From Saccoglossus kowalevskii (Eukaryota > Hemichordata > Enteropneusta > Harrimaniidae), in the NCBI RefSeq assembly GCF_000003605.2, contig NW_003150758.1, forward strand, positions 283,058 to 331,914: DNA of 48,857 bases, in the 5' to 3' direction. Every line of letters starts with the position of its first letter. Position 1 is the stretch's first letter. A model generated the notes under the pieces. It did no database searches. It worked only from the letters and a program-made list of their open reading frames with translations, and was not told the origin of the DNA. This document shows positions 24,169-35,749 of the stretch, piece after piece. The translations under genes and the position numbers were made by a program.

Positions 24169-25177
24169 GTAGGTCAAGCTGCTATGTTAGTAACATAGTA
24201 ACAGTCTTTCCCCAATGTTCTATACAGGATCAGGCACGAAGAGGTGTAACTGTGGCTATAGTAATTTGGTGGTAAATCAAAATGATTTGATGAGTTGGGT
24301 ACTCTTGTTGTCAAAATAATATGACAAACAGTAAACATTATCATTTATGCATCCTTAGAGTGATAGTCCATCGTTCTGCCTGATTTCTACTGACTGTTCT
24401 GAAAAATGGTCAAATTTAAGTATACCTACGATGGTACCGGTCTTATAAAATATAGGGGCTAGAGGAAAGAAGTTAAGGGACTATGACACATTTATCTTTA
24501 CTTGGGGTCAGTTGCACACTGTTGAAAGCAAAACAATTTTTTTATTTTTTCCCACAGGAGTTTTCATCAACCATTTCGTTCTCAAGGCTTCCTCCTAAGT
24601 GTGGCATGTTACAAGTACCAAAAGGAAAAACTATATTCGGGGTGAAACTATCCTCACAAATGTTGCTGGAACTCTTGATCACAGTGTTATTCACGTTTGC
24701 ACATTCGGTTCACATGCAGTTGCACTATTGTTTAGAATCAACAACTTGCATATTTAGGGTAGAGATTATGAACATATAATACAGGAATTTGAAAAGTAGA
24801 TTGTTTACTTATTGTATTTAGTAGTGGTAAAATTCGCAAGGCTTTAACCGGAAGACACATATTGAGTTTTGTAACCCTTTGGGTTAGAAGGAAGATAACA
24901 AAAGAAGATACCTTAGCTGACTTTTTGGAGGAATAAAGCTGAACTATATGTAATGTATTAAATGTGTATTCCTTTGGATCTGGTATCTCTATGTAAGTGT
25001 TATCTGCTAAGTGAGTCAAGTTCCCCGAACAAGAAGGTCTGTTCATAACACGAGGTTAGAAATGCAAAACCCATAAACAGGATCACTGCAAGAAAACGCC
25101 TAGTCATGTCAAGCAACACACGTTTTCCTAACAAGTCTATAACCCATCCATTAACTATTGAGCAGTTACAAATGAAG
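24169..25177. other. Unresolved stretch after the retroelement remnant
   Basis: A plus-strand frame at 24558-24779 begins right after CCCACAG and could be another exon-like piece, and 24800-24930 reads as a broken coding-like stretch. Neither matches a family I know. Confidence 0.35.
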
Positions 25178-25352
25178 TACTGTAAAAGGCTTAATTATTC
25201 ACTGGGTTTTAATTTTGATTATTTCGCTGACTGTAAAATTTAGCATAGAACATCTTAATGACAAAACCGTGAATTTAAAACCCAGTGAATATGCCTAAAA
25301 TAGAAAATCAGCGAAATTAAAACCCAGTGAAAATTAGTCATTTTACAGTAAC
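25176..25352. mobile_element. TA-flanked MITE, Tc1/mariner-like
   Basis: Inverted ends TACTGTAAAA (from 25178) and TTTTACAGTA (to 25350) enclose further inverted blocks: TTCACTGGGTTTTAAT on the left and, inverted, ATTAAAACCCAGTGAA on the right, plus CGCTGA/TCAGCG. If the outer TA is the target duplication, the terminal repeat starts CTGTAAAA. The element is about 170 bp and non-coding. A related element lies at 43668-43802. Confidence 0.8.
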
Positions 25353-27578
25353 CTGGATATGATTAAATTATATTATTGATGACTTTAGTTGTGCTTTTTC
25401 CATCGAAATATTTTGGGGTACTACAATTAACGTCTGATTTGAATAATTTTAGATTTGCTGTTGAGCAACTGGGGGTTGTTGGTAAAAGGTTACAGAAAGA
25501 GTTATCTGATGGCAGAACTGCATGTCCATTTTCGAAAAAAAAGGTTCAGCATTGGGTGCTGTTCCTATGAATGTACCAGCTGAATTCAAACTGATTTATC
25601 TAGGACGCATGGTAGCTAGATTAATGACAGCATTCCATCTGAGCTAACTAAAGCCAGTATGCATGACTGAATGTTATGTTGTAGGCAATAATACTGTTGT
25701 GTCATGGTTGCTACGGATATTCACTCTGCATTTAGGATTATCCCAGTTGAGTTTAGGTGGTAAGAACTTTTCCAATATGATAAATGTTTACCAATGAAAT
25801 GTGCCGCGTTCTGCCTCACAGGTTTTGAAAAGATGGCTAGCATTTTCCTAGACGCTTTATACCTAAAATACATCTAGTCAGGCGCCTGATTTCGCTTGCA
25901 TTGTTGCAACCCACAGGAAGGGCTTTTTAAGGCATCTAATTTATTTGGACTTTGGACTTTAACCCCTCCTATTAATCACTGTACTAAATTAGGTTTATTT
26001 GTTAGGGAAATTTACTGTTGCACCTCATGAGTCAATTCCTGGCGACAATTGAACTATAAAACTGAGAGAAGTACATTTCAGTTCAAATCGCATAGGATTG
26101 TGTGCAATTGCAAACACATTGTGTAGTTACTTGGCTATTCCGTTACATCTTTTCTGTATTACTAATGGTATAGACGATAATACCAGTAATTACTGATAAT
26201 ATGTTGTTGTAGCATAAATTCCGTTCACTGAAAATGCTATGGATAAAGAGCCATTGCTCGAAACGTTTAGCTATTTTTAATAGTTATTTAGGACTTCGAT
26301 TACCAAATATTATCTTCTATATATCAGTCGCACTGTAGTGCGATTCGTACGTCCCTACTACGTCACACTGATTGTTGAAATCGTGTGTTATTTGCAGGAT
26401 CCCAGAGTGAATAGTTGGAAATGCATAAGTCAAATCGACGACATGACCGTCTTCGTGTTAAAACTTGGCAGTGTATTGAACATTGAATGCTTCACGTCTT
26501 ACAACTGGTCGATTTCAGCTAATCGCGTTCTTTCTCTATATTCTACAGGAATCTGCCCAGGTTTAGCAATCAGTTTGCTATTCAGGAATAATTAAAGGAT
26601 TCTAGTGCTCTGTCGCTTATAGTTACAGTCAGTATGCGTCTTAAAGTCTAATTCCCCTTTTTACGCGAAAGTATCATTTAATTAACAATACACAAATATT
26701 ACTTCAGTTACAGTCTACAACTAAGTACCTTCAGCCCTAATTCCGATTTTAGGAGCCAATTTCAAACAGTTTTTCAAGGACGCATGAAGACACGTTATAA
26801 TTATAACTTTAGAATTCCAATTTATCAAATTTGTGTATTGAATAACACTACTTATCCTCTTTTTATAATTGTCAGAACTAATTATCATTCACATGAAGAG
26901 TTCACTATTGAGACAACTCACTCTCAAGTGGGGTACTGTCTGAAGAAACATACTAATTTGCATTTTACTAGATCTGTAATAAGTTCTGCTGATCAAGTTT
27001 ATTTAAGGATACAATATTTCGCAATGCACTATTTTAATTTCAACGTATACAGTGCTGACATCGTCTGGCAATTGACAAACGTGACACCCAAATCAACACT
27101 TCTTTGCTCTGGCATTATAATAGTATACACCATGCTCAGGGAATATATTTATTTATATTTCAGAACCTATGATGTACTCTTCAGTTGCCTTTCTCTGTGA
27201 GAATGTATGTTGGGTCTCTGACAACTTTAACACACCATAACACCAACCAGTTTCTTTTCATGAGCGAGGTGCTTATTTTAAGTAACACTAGATTCTTTAC
27301 CACAGTTATCAAGCAGGTAGTTAACATCAATATCACTACCTCTGACTTTTCTAAATATTCCTACAACTATAATGAAGCCTCCCTTCTAAAATATTCTCAT
27401 CTACCACATGGTTCGTGGTAGCAGGTGCAGTGAATTGTCACGATTTCAACTAAGAGCCAAAGGTGGACAAATTCCTCTATGTTTCTCAGGTTGAACAATT
27501 ACCAAATAATGACACAAATGTATGGGATAATATATTTTACTTTCATTTATAGTACTTTATAGTACTGCACCAGGAAAC
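25353..27578. other. AT-rich stretch with long but unrecognised open frames
   Basis: A 138-codon frame (26784-27200) and others of 64-85 codons occur. Composition is AT-rich and I see no domain. One frame of this length is roughly what chance allows in 49 kb of this base composition. Confidence 0.4.
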
Positions 27579-27875
27579 TTGCAGAGCGACGTCCCCCCCC
27601 CCCCTCGATACTGCGTACACGCAAGGAATTCGGGCGGCACTGACGAACCTCGCGGACCACTGGACCTGAAACAGGAGACACCTAAAAACAAGCCCCAATC
27701 TCAAAAAGGAAACAAGAGGAAAACAAACGAAACCACACACGTCGACGGTAAACCAAAAAGTGACCAAAACCCTCAGCTTTCTTACGCAAAGCACTGCGGA
27801 CTCAAAAACGCCATCAACGGCCAAAACCACATTCAACCAGACACAGGGGAGGGCGCTATCGAACTGAATTTCTAA
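27579..27875 (+). CDS. Lysine-rich ORF of unknown origin, possibly a retroelement ORF1 fragment
   Basis: 98 codons in a local GC-rich island (about 27580-27880) unlike the surrounding AT-rich DNA. The protein is basic and low-complexity in its middle (many Lys, Gln, Asn, Pro, Thr), with LSYAKHCG toward the end. LSYA-type segments occur in the N-terminal part of ORF1 proteins of some non-LTR retrotransposons, which is my best guess. A run of C near 27594-27604 lies at its start and could shift the frame. No reverse transcriptase follows. The minus strand is also open here (27543-27887); codon usage looks better on the plus strand. Confidence 0.3.
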   Translation: MQSDVPPPPRYCVHARNSGGTDEPRGPLDLKQETPKNKPQSQKGNKRKTNETTHVDGKPKSDQNPQLSYAKHCGLKNAINGQNHIQPDTGEGAIELNF

Positions 27876-29120
27876 ATCAAAACACACCTAAATCTCTTTG
27901 TAATATTTTATATTTAATTTATGCCGTACATAACAGAATTCAAAGCTCTGGATTGGGGTAGCTCTGCCTTCCCTTTCTGTCAGGATTATCATGATACTAA
28001 CAAGCTACAACAACCTGCTTTTGAAACAATAGTACCACTTTGCTTTTTACCACTTTGGTTGGCTGGACAAGTTTCATAACATCGTATACGTGTTTCTGCT
28101 GGTGGGCCATCCGCATTCAGTGCTGCTGTAGAGTTTCTAAAGATGAATCCTTTAAATTAAATTGATTAAATAATGTGTCCTGTGGATGAATCCTAACTTA
28201 TTATTGAACTTTTACCAGTGACATCTAATAGTGACGCCTAGATTTTATTATGGTCATACATTACTTCAGAGCCCACGTAGTGATGCCCCGCACCTGAATT
28301 ATCAATTTTTTTTAATTCCATTAATTCGTTTATTTTGTTGTAACACTTTGAACACCTATGTGCATCTGATTTTTCACTTCTAGTCTTTCTTTTATTCATT
28401 TTTATTGTCCAATACGGTTGGTAGGGAAACTGCTCAGTGCTTTGTGGTTCTTTTTTGGGTACTTATAGGCTTGTATTTAGTAGTGGGAATTACAGACCTA
28501 TTGTTCGCTTGACTACCATATCTATTTTTTAAAAAACACCAGATTGTGACGAGGATTGTTGAAGTAAATCCAGCAACATCTTCTCTATTGACTGACTTGG
28601 TAATTATATACTAGTGCTAAACAACTGTTTTGCACTAGATTTGACACCAGGTCTTGGTAAGTAGGTCAACAGATAAATTGAGGTCTTGACAAAATAAAAT
28701 AAAATTAAGGAATCGCCAAGGCACCCAATCGTTGGAGTGCTTTACTCTATTCTAAGATGAAGTTAATTTTTGAATTTGGGGACAAGGCCGAGCCATGCCC
28801 GAGAGTTTTGAAATTGATAATGATTGGTGCAAGAGAATAAACCCCACTAGATAAACATCTTTGGTGTGTGTAATGTTTGGAGAATGAAGTCAAGCAAATA
28901 CATGGATTAGTTATTTTAAGAATTAGAATTTAAGTTAGAATCAAGCCTAATAGCAGGTACATTCATAATGTAGTGACCACACATATATATATATCAGTCT
29001 ATTTGTTGAATAAGTACAACGTAGTTACCACTATGATTTTATGTGGAGTGGGTAGATTTATTAATTTCTTTTTTGCCTTAATATAGACAACTCAGTTTAT
29101 AATGAATGGATAGAATGTTT
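27876..29120. other. Intergenic stretch downstream of the glutaredoxin-like gene
   Basis: No gene, RNA or bounded element recognised. A short TA run lies near 28983-28993. Confidence 0.5.
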
Positions 29121-29126
29121 TTTATT
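29121..29126 (-). terminator. Candidate polyadenylation signal of the glutaredoxin-like gene
   Basis: TTTATT on the plus strand reads AATAAA on the minus strand, about 190 bases past the stop codon at 29316-29318. Spacing and strand fit a short 3' UTR, but other A-rich signals occur nearby. Confidence 0.45.
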
Positions 29127-29315
29127 GACAATTAAAAAAAAAAATTCCCAATGATGAAATCTTCAATTCAGTACATCAGAATAAGCATAAATGCAACTTT
29201 GAGGGAGCCGTCAATCACTTTGTCTCAGATTCTACATTAAATCAATTAGATTATTCTAGGATTCATTCTATGAGTTTTTTGTTGAAGAACATAGCATATG
29301 CAGTGTGTAAGAGTC

Positions 29316-29492
29316 TTAAGGGTCTTTCATGGCATTTTCATATGTCTGTAACATTTCATCAAGTAACTGTTCATTCACTCTGTGTTTCATCAGGAATTTT
29401 CCGTTGAAGTGAAATACTGGGATATCATAACGATAGAGTTTGTACCAGTCTTTGTTCTGTTTAGTAGTTATGTCCACTTCTTGTAATATAAA
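29316..29492 (-). CDS. Glutaredoxin-like protein (C5orf63-like), last coding exon
   Basis: This exon gives the C-terminal 58 residues and the stop. It follows an acceptor that reads TTAAATAG on the minus strand. The segment RYDIPVFHFNGKFLMKHRVN is the hallmark of the small glutaredoxin-like family (vertebrate C5orf63, yeast YDR286C type): the cis-Pro strand (IPVFH) and the following beta strand of a thioredoxin fold. Upstream, LQEVDIT is the second beta strand. Family members are thought to be small thiol-redox proteins; their substrate is not established. It joins the previous exon in phase 0. Confidence 0.88.
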   Translation of the reverse strand, partial: FILQEVDITTKQNKDWYKLYRYDIPVFHFNGKFLMKHRVNEQLLDEMLQTYENAMKDP

Positions 29493-30039
29493 CTATTTAA
29501 TACACAAGAAAACAAAGAATTAATCAAAGGAACAATGTGTTCGAGGGCTTGTATGTATTTTTAAAAATGTTTTTGTAATTTTATAAAATTCCTAATTTGT
29601 ATTCAAGTATAACAAATAATCATTGAGTTTTATAAAATTAACTTGTCATTTCTTTTTACAAATGGCAAACTTGATTTTTAGGAAAATCTGTATTTATATA
29701 GATTTAGATATTAGGAAAGGAAAAGTTGTGTGAATTTTTTGGTCTGATTATATTACATGGCATATACCATCCCCCTCCCCAGTAGACCCAACTGTACATT
29801 GCAATTGCACTGTTGATGGTGAGAAAGCCTTTTGATTGCCTCTATGTAGTAAACTTTGGACAAGCAAACCACTTGGCTATTAAGACAGTAGTTATTATCA
29901 TTTGATACCCATGCTGAAATGTCCCAAACGAGATTGTTTTGAGATGCTTGATACTCTCTGGAGTATTATCAGAAAATTTGACAGTTATTAATGACCTTTT
30001 ATTAAAGGATAAAACTTGGCTGAGAATTGAAACATCCAT

Positions 30040-30119
30040 GATATGCTATGATGCACCCTGATATGCTATGATGCACCCTGATATGCTATGATGCACCCTG
30101 ATATGCTATGATGCACCCT
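30040..30119 (+). repeat. Four perfect copies of a 20-bp minisatellite
   Basis: GATATGCTATGATGCACCCT is repeated four times without a mismatch, in the second intron of the glutaredoxin-like gene (29493-30798). The identity implies recent expansion and probable length polymorphism. Confidence 0.97.
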
Positions 30120-30798
30120 GTTTTGCCATATTCCATTTACATGGATGAATGCTATAATATGAAACAACTCATCAATAATGGGATACACTTGTGCATATTA
30201 AATATTCAAACTAATAGCATTGGTAGTTACGGTAATACTAGTAGCAGTTCATCTTAAAACCTTATTGTTGTTGGTCGCAAGTAAACATTCTGACAGAAAC
30301 TGTGTTTTCAATACTTTAGTATGTGCACCTTAAGGGAATTATACTTCAAAAAAGAACTGATTCTTTTTTTATATCATTTAGTCAGATGAAAAGTCTGTGT
30401 TAGATGTATTGAAAAGAGTATGTAGATCATAGCGATTGTGACGATACAGGATTTGGGTTAAAAAGTGGTGTGTCATCTATTCAGTGACAGCGATCTGGGT
30501 GAATACAGCAAGTCAACACAGCAAACATTTGCATCATTAGGGAAAAGACACTTTGATATAAAACATTCCCATTTCTTCAAGTATTCCTATGAGGTATTCC
30601 AGTCCATTAGGTGGAGTGTTTTTTTATTATAGATTGTTGATATCACACTCTCTCTTTTCAGCCTTGATTTTAAAAATCTAAGATTTAGCATGATTCACTT
30701 ACCTGTTATACACCCATATTCTACACTATTAATCACAAGTATCTTTGAGTTTGAATTTGGTTTTTTTATAAAATTGTGATTGTAAAGATTATACTTAC

Positions 30799-30855
30799 CC
30801 TACTGTCATATTTCTTCAGAATTTCCTTTGCATCATCACATAATGGGCATACTTT
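30799..30855 (-). CDS. Glutaredoxin-like protein (C5orf63-like), middle coding exon
   Basis: A 57-bp exon coding 19 residues, KVCPLCDDAKEILKKYDSR, bounded by a TGTAG acceptor and a GTAAGT donor, phase 0 at both ends. CPLC is the redox-active CXXC motif at the start of helix 1 of the thioredoxin fold, and DDAKEIL is that helix. The match to the C5orf63 family (CPLCDEAK in vertebrates) is what identified the gene. Confidence 0.88.
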
Positions 30856-31043
30856 CTACATTGCAAAAAGCATTCAGAAACACAATTTCAGATAAATTTA
30901 GTTCAATAAATAAGTAATATAATAATAAGTAATATAATTTCATGAGAAAAAACATTTATGGCAGTTATTAATTGTGTCCTTGTTCTTGCATAACAATACA
31001 TACCATTTGCATAATTGTGTGTGTGAATTAATAAGCTTCCCAC

Positions 31044-31091
31044 AACAAACAATGTGATACAAGTCAATCTTTCCCCCTTCTCCCTCAGCAT
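31044..31091 (-). CDS. Glutaredoxin-like protein (C5orf63-like), first coding exon (boundary tentative)
   Basis: Proposed start at the ATG on 31091-31089; the same frame has an upstream TGA. The 16 residues end in TCITLFV, the expected first beta strand just before the CXXC motif. The required phase-0 junction needs a donor reading GTGGGAAG at 31043, which is weak; the strong GTATGT further on gives the wrong phase. The predicted total is 93 residues, with no obvious organelle-targeting peptide. A different upstream exon remains possible. Confidence 0.5.
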
Positions 31092-31122
31092 GCACCGATC
31101 ACGATATCACAATGTGCATTAT

Positions 31123-31136
31123 GTCGCCATGGTTAC
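31123..31136. promoter_or_regulatory. X-box-like palindrome upstream of the glutaredoxin-like gene
   Basis: GTCGCCATGGTTAC resembles the RFX X-box (GTNRCC, spacer, RGYAAC), with the right half imperfect. It lies about 32 bases upstream of the proposed start codon, where a promoter is expected. The same bases hold an ATGGCGAC on the minus strand, so a YY1-type reading is equally possible. Confidence 0.3.
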
Positions 31137-31141
31137 TAAGG

Positions 31142-33355
31142 CACTCTTCTATGAGGTCAGTGATTGTCTTTTTTATCGACCATCGCGTCTAGAATCTTGA
31201 ATAAATTTGGCCTTGATTTATTTACACTTTTCTATCAAATGCGACTTCCTTTCATTTGTTTTTGATAATTTTTGGCAAGTGAGTAGTGAAAACTGCAAAT
31301 AACCATTGTGCAGCTGATCAGATTAGATCTTCTTGACATACACTGTGTTTGTGATTTAAAAGACCTTTTTTCTGTCACATTTTTGCTGTTAAATTATTAC
31401 TATTCTTATTAGTTTTTGAATTTAGAGATGCTGCACCCCTGAAAGACAAGGTAACTTCTTGCTGACTTCCGTTCATACCACTGTATAGTATTGCTAACAA
31501 AGACAGATTATCTTTCGATCAATGCATTTAATTTTTTAGTATATTGTATATTAGTAACGCATGTACTTACATTAATAACAGAAATGTTTCTATTGCCAAA
31601 ATAAGTAACATTTTAATGATTCAGAATATAACAATTATGATTTGGGGTTTATATACACTTCTGTTAGAGGCTTGCTGCTAATAGACTCAATATGGTAGTA
31701 TGCGATACCGTAATTGGCCGAGTGAGGGCCCAGGGTTCTGAACACGGAAAATTGCCAAAAAATGGGGGTGGGCCTATGCATAACAAATCTAAGTTGCATT
31801 TTCGTGGGAGTATCATGATCAAAGTACCAAAGTCTCGCATAGATGAGAAACAAGGTTATACATGGAATACAATTTTATTTCATTTCTTCTCTCCGATCAA
31901 TGATCTCATATACAATTCTTTGAGAATCACACAAATCTAATGGAAAAAAAGAATTAATTTTTTTTTTTTTCGCCCTCCACAAAAAAATTGCCTTATGAAA
32001 ACTCGCATTTACATTGGAGGTTATTTTTCGTATGTTTTCCATTTTGAAAGCTGGAGTGTTTACCCATTTTACAGACATCCTTATGCAATCATTGATTCTT
32101 ATTGCATTTTTCGGTTTTCTTCGTTGTGGTGAATTTACAGAATGACAAATGAAAAACAACGGGAATAAATGAACAATATGCTATATTAGAAGTATAAGAA
32201 AAATGATGCACTGGGTATTGCTTGTAATGTGACAAATAAACCAGAAATCAACAATGAAGAATCATTTGAATTAGGATTTCTCCATCCACAATCACGCCCA
32301 ATTTGTGTGAACCCTGGTCCCAAAATTAACTAAAATGTTACTGATCAAACTGTGTAAAATTATTTCCGGTTTTGACAAATACCGGATCAACACTCATTTT
32401 TTTTTTTACAGTCATACAAGATCAATAATGATTTACAAATTTACACAGTAAAAATTATAAAAGTCCCTCAAAAAACCCTCAAAGCCCTAGTTTGTGTCAC
32501 TGTTGTCATCGAAAATAATCCCTTCAGCTTCGTCTGTTGATGTTGTCTAACTTTTAATCAACAGATTTCACTGTCTGTCAGCTTGGGACTTTTAATTTAT
32601 GTCTAATCACAATAAAAAGACATAAAACATGGAGTCGCGTGCAAATGACTCTGCTACAATGGCAGACAATGTTTTTGTTTACAGTCTGTTAATCATCCTT
32701 GACCTTTAAGCATTACTTCATTGATTGGCTATGAATGACATCACTACTAGTATTTCATAATAGAGGTCAAGTCATCGGTGCCACATTGGAAAATTACTGG
32801 CTCCAGTTATGGATTCGCAAGCCAAAACAACATGCTTTCAACCACTCTCCCAGGTACGGGTTGCTACAATATTGCAACATTGGTTTCATTGCGATGATAC
32901 TAAACCATGGCAGAACAAGTTGCTTTGCCCCCCCCCCCCCCCATATACTGTAAGATATCATTTCTATGATAACACAAACCAAAAAGCCACAACATATTTC
33001 AAGAACGGAACTACCGTTTCTGCGATAATATACATTTTTTTAAACTTGCTGACTGTTATGATTCTGATAACAAATTTTTAAAAATAAATGTAAATGCCCT
33101 GAAGGCAGACACAAAATTACCTATTTTGCTGTCACACCTACTTTGCATTCATCCCTCATTTTACGCAATTGACATTGTTAATGCTGTTAATACAATGAAC
33201 AAAAATAGTTTTTTTAAATTTTTTTATTGTATAAAGATTGGGGGTGAGGGCGTTCACCCGGGCATGGGCGCTTACCTGGAGAACCACGGTATATATTGAA
33301 TACATTTGCTAATAAAATAAACTGACCTTTATTTCTAAGCAGTTATTGTAGAGGT
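31142..33355. other. Intergenic stretch, no gene supported
   Basis: Contains homopolymers (C14 near 32929-32942, long T-runs near 31960 and 32398) and short frames. A 60-bp minus-strand block at 32487-32546 reads as an acidic C-terminal exon after a TTAG acceptor, but has no polypyrimidine tract and no partner exon. Near 33238-33290 there is a GGGCGTTCACCCGGGC-type segment resembling the edge of a common MITE; its other end was not found. Confidence 0.4.
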
Positions 33356-35216
33356 CTTAAGTCCGAGGTGTTGAATTGTTTGAGTCACGGACATCGAGTT
33401 ACGAACATAGAGTTACGAAAACATTGAGTTACAGAAATGACCACGCCCACAAATTTTAAAACCACGCCATTTTTATGAAACCACGTCAAAATTGTAACTC
33501 GATGTTCCATTAACAGTTAACAGAACTTCGAGTTACAAGCAATATACATTTTGGTTTTTGTTGAACGTCCACATTCTGTAACTCGAAGTTTAAAAAACAG
33601 CTAACCAAACTTCGAGTTACGGGCAACATATATTTTTTGTTTTGTTTAACTTTCAAATTTTGTAATTCGACCTTTAATCAACAGTTATTCAAACTTCGAG
33701 TTGGTAACTCGAAATTTAATTAACAGTTAACCAAAGTTGGAGTTACGGACAACATAAAATTTGTTGTTGTTTAATGTCCATATTAAGTAACACAAATTTT
33801 AATTAACAGTTATCATAACTTCGGCCTGGATTACGGTAACGTGATCCCTGGCTAATGACGGCCAAGTGAATTTCTAATATTTTCTGGAATCTAACCGTGA
33901 CATCTTGGTTTTTGGCGTAATTCAACTAATGAATTGACGGAACAAAATCACAATTTAAAGTTTAGCTGTAGTTTTCAAAGTTATGATTTGGTGGCAACAC
34001 TGCCCTTTAGAAAATAGGATTTTGAAATGAACAATGGAAAATCAAAATGCTATTTTTAATTTGAGGCTTTTCATTTCATTGATGCGCTGGGGGGGGGGGG
34101 GGGTTACTGTCGTGGCCAAACGATAATAGATCAAATGCAAGCGGAATCAACGTATCCATATCCAATGTATCGTGTAATGTTTTAGACACGTAATTTTGTT
34201 TACAGACAACTTCATTTACAATGCGATCCACTTATTAGAGGGTGTACACCACGATGATTATAGAATCGTCGCACACCTCTTTCAGTAATTCCTCTATGCT
34301 CGTATATTGAGGGCCAACCATCATCCCGTTGTGAGAAGTCCCCTGTTTGACAAGAAAACTCATATACTCAATGTCACCAATTTTTTCGATCTCCATTTCA
34401 ATTAGCAAAGACATGAATCGATTAGCGTGGCTTAGTTCTAGAATATAATGACCTCACGTACGAAACGAGCACATGTCTATCTATACGAATATTAAAAAGT
34501 CAGCGTCAAACATTCACATCTACATACCGCCTTTCATTGTTGACCACAAGCTTGCTTGTTTCAACCTTTGGGCTTAGTCGCTGTGCGCGTTTGTAATGCC
34601 GCAACAATGTTACTGTTATTATTGCAACACCACGCGATGGAATTGACTATTAAATGTGAAGATTTGTGAATCTGTTTGTCTGATTACACGTGTTGAACCA
34701 GACACGGACGAAAGTTGTGCGCTGTTCAATTTACAATGAATCGTTAGATGATATAAGAGAGTGAGTTGGAGATGATGAATGATGGAATGACGCTGACGAA
34801 GAAGTATCATGACACCAGTCTATGCAAGACGTCGACAAAAAGTTGTGAAGATGTAGTACAGGTGAATAAGCCCAAAAGTCGAAACAAGCAATCTTAATGC
34901 GTGGTCAAAAAGAAAAGACTGTACGTGGACATTTGAACAATAACAAAAAACTACGTTGCCGTAACTCGAAGTTGAAGTTATGTTAACTGTTAATTAAATA
35001 TCGAGTTAATAAATAGTTAATAATAGTTAAGGTCGAAATACAAAATATGAAAGTTAAACAAAACAAAAAATATATGTTGCCTGTAACTCAAAGTTCTATT
35101 AACTGTTAATTGAACATCGAGTTACAAAAGTGGGCGTGGTTTTAAAAATATGGGCGTGGTCATTTCTGTAACTCGATATTTACGAAACTCGAACAATTCA
35201 ACATCTCCTTAAGTCC
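33356..35216. mobile_element. Complete foldback element with 9-bp target duplication (Mutator-like)
   Basis: CTTAAGTCC occurs at 33356-33364 and 35208-35216, directly outside inverted ends GAGGTGTTGAATTG (from 33365) and, on the other strand, GAGATGTTGAATTG (from 35207). Element length is 1843 bp. Terminal inverted repeats extend for several hundred bases on each side and contain ACCACGCCCA-type and GTAACTCGA-type blocks. The left arm holds repeats of about 84 bp starting at 33493, 33578, 33662, 33704 (after a short unit) and 33787. Each pairs GTAACTCGAAGTT with AACTTCGAGTTAC and so can fold on itself. A 9-bp duplication with long inverted ends is characteristic of Mutator-like elements. No transposase was recognised. 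Confidence 0.88.
34235..34414 (-). CDS. 59-codon ORF inside the foldback element
   Basis: The minus-strand frame opens after a TGA near 34441 and ends in TAA at 34235-34237; the first ATG is at 34414. It reads like real protein: a helix-like SLLIEMEIEKIGDIEYM, a central HNGMMVG, and an acidic IEELLKEVCDD stretch followed by IIIVVYTL. I recognise no family. It lies between the inverted arms, so it may be a captured gene fragment or a piece of the element's own protein. Not proven to be expressed. Confidence 0.35.
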   Translation of the reverse strand: MSLLIEMEIEKIGDIEYMSFLVKQGTSHNGMMVGPQYTSIEELLKEVCDDSIIIVVYTL

Positions 35217-35645
35217 ATTACTTTATGAATAATAGTCAATAAATCATTAACTTTAGTAATCAATTTGGTTCTTATGTAGTAATTACCTTTGTATACAATG
35301 TGAGAATCGGCAGTTTATCCAGGATTGCTGTGCTGTAAAAATACTTAGAAATGTGGCTTAGTTGAATCCTCAGCATAATTGTCTAAGAAAGAATGATATG
35401 AGCAAATAAATGAACAATCTGCAGCTCACTAAAGTACGTCAGCATTTTATGTGACTTGTTTGGTTGATTGAACATTGAATGACTTGACTAATAATTAATA
35501 ATGTTAAAATTACATTATCTATTGGCCTACATATCCCGCCAACTATTGGTAAATCCAAATACCCCAGTACAGCCATTTAAAACAAGTCATTGAAAATGAC
35601 ACAGTCCCCGTTAAATTTTTGAAAGTTCTCTTTGTGCTCGTCATA

Positions 35646-35705
35646 TTAAAGCGGAGGGGTTGTCGCGAGCGTGTCCTTGAAACTTGAGTTCCAAGTGGCG
35701 TATAC
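35646..35705 (+). mobile_element. Single left end of the TTAA MITE family
   Basis: TTAA at 35646-35649 followed by AGCGGAGGGGTTGTCGCG matches the left end at 13187 (AGCGGAGGGGTCGTC). TTGAGTTCCAAGT further on parallels the TTTGAGTCCGAATCG there. I did not find a matching right end; it is probably truncated or strongly diverged. Confidence 0.55.
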
Positions 35706-35749
35706 AACAGAATGTTTATTTACATCAAAACACGTGTTCCGTGTAGTAG

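Noticed and set aside
26784-27200. 138-codon open frame
   Set aside because: AT-rich, no domain, no splice or promoter context; a frame of this length is roughly what chance gives in this much AT-rich DNA.
32487-32546. Acidic 19-residue minus-strand C-terminal exon candidate
   Set aside because: The acceptor is weak, no upstream exon could be linked, and a frame of this size arises easily by chance.
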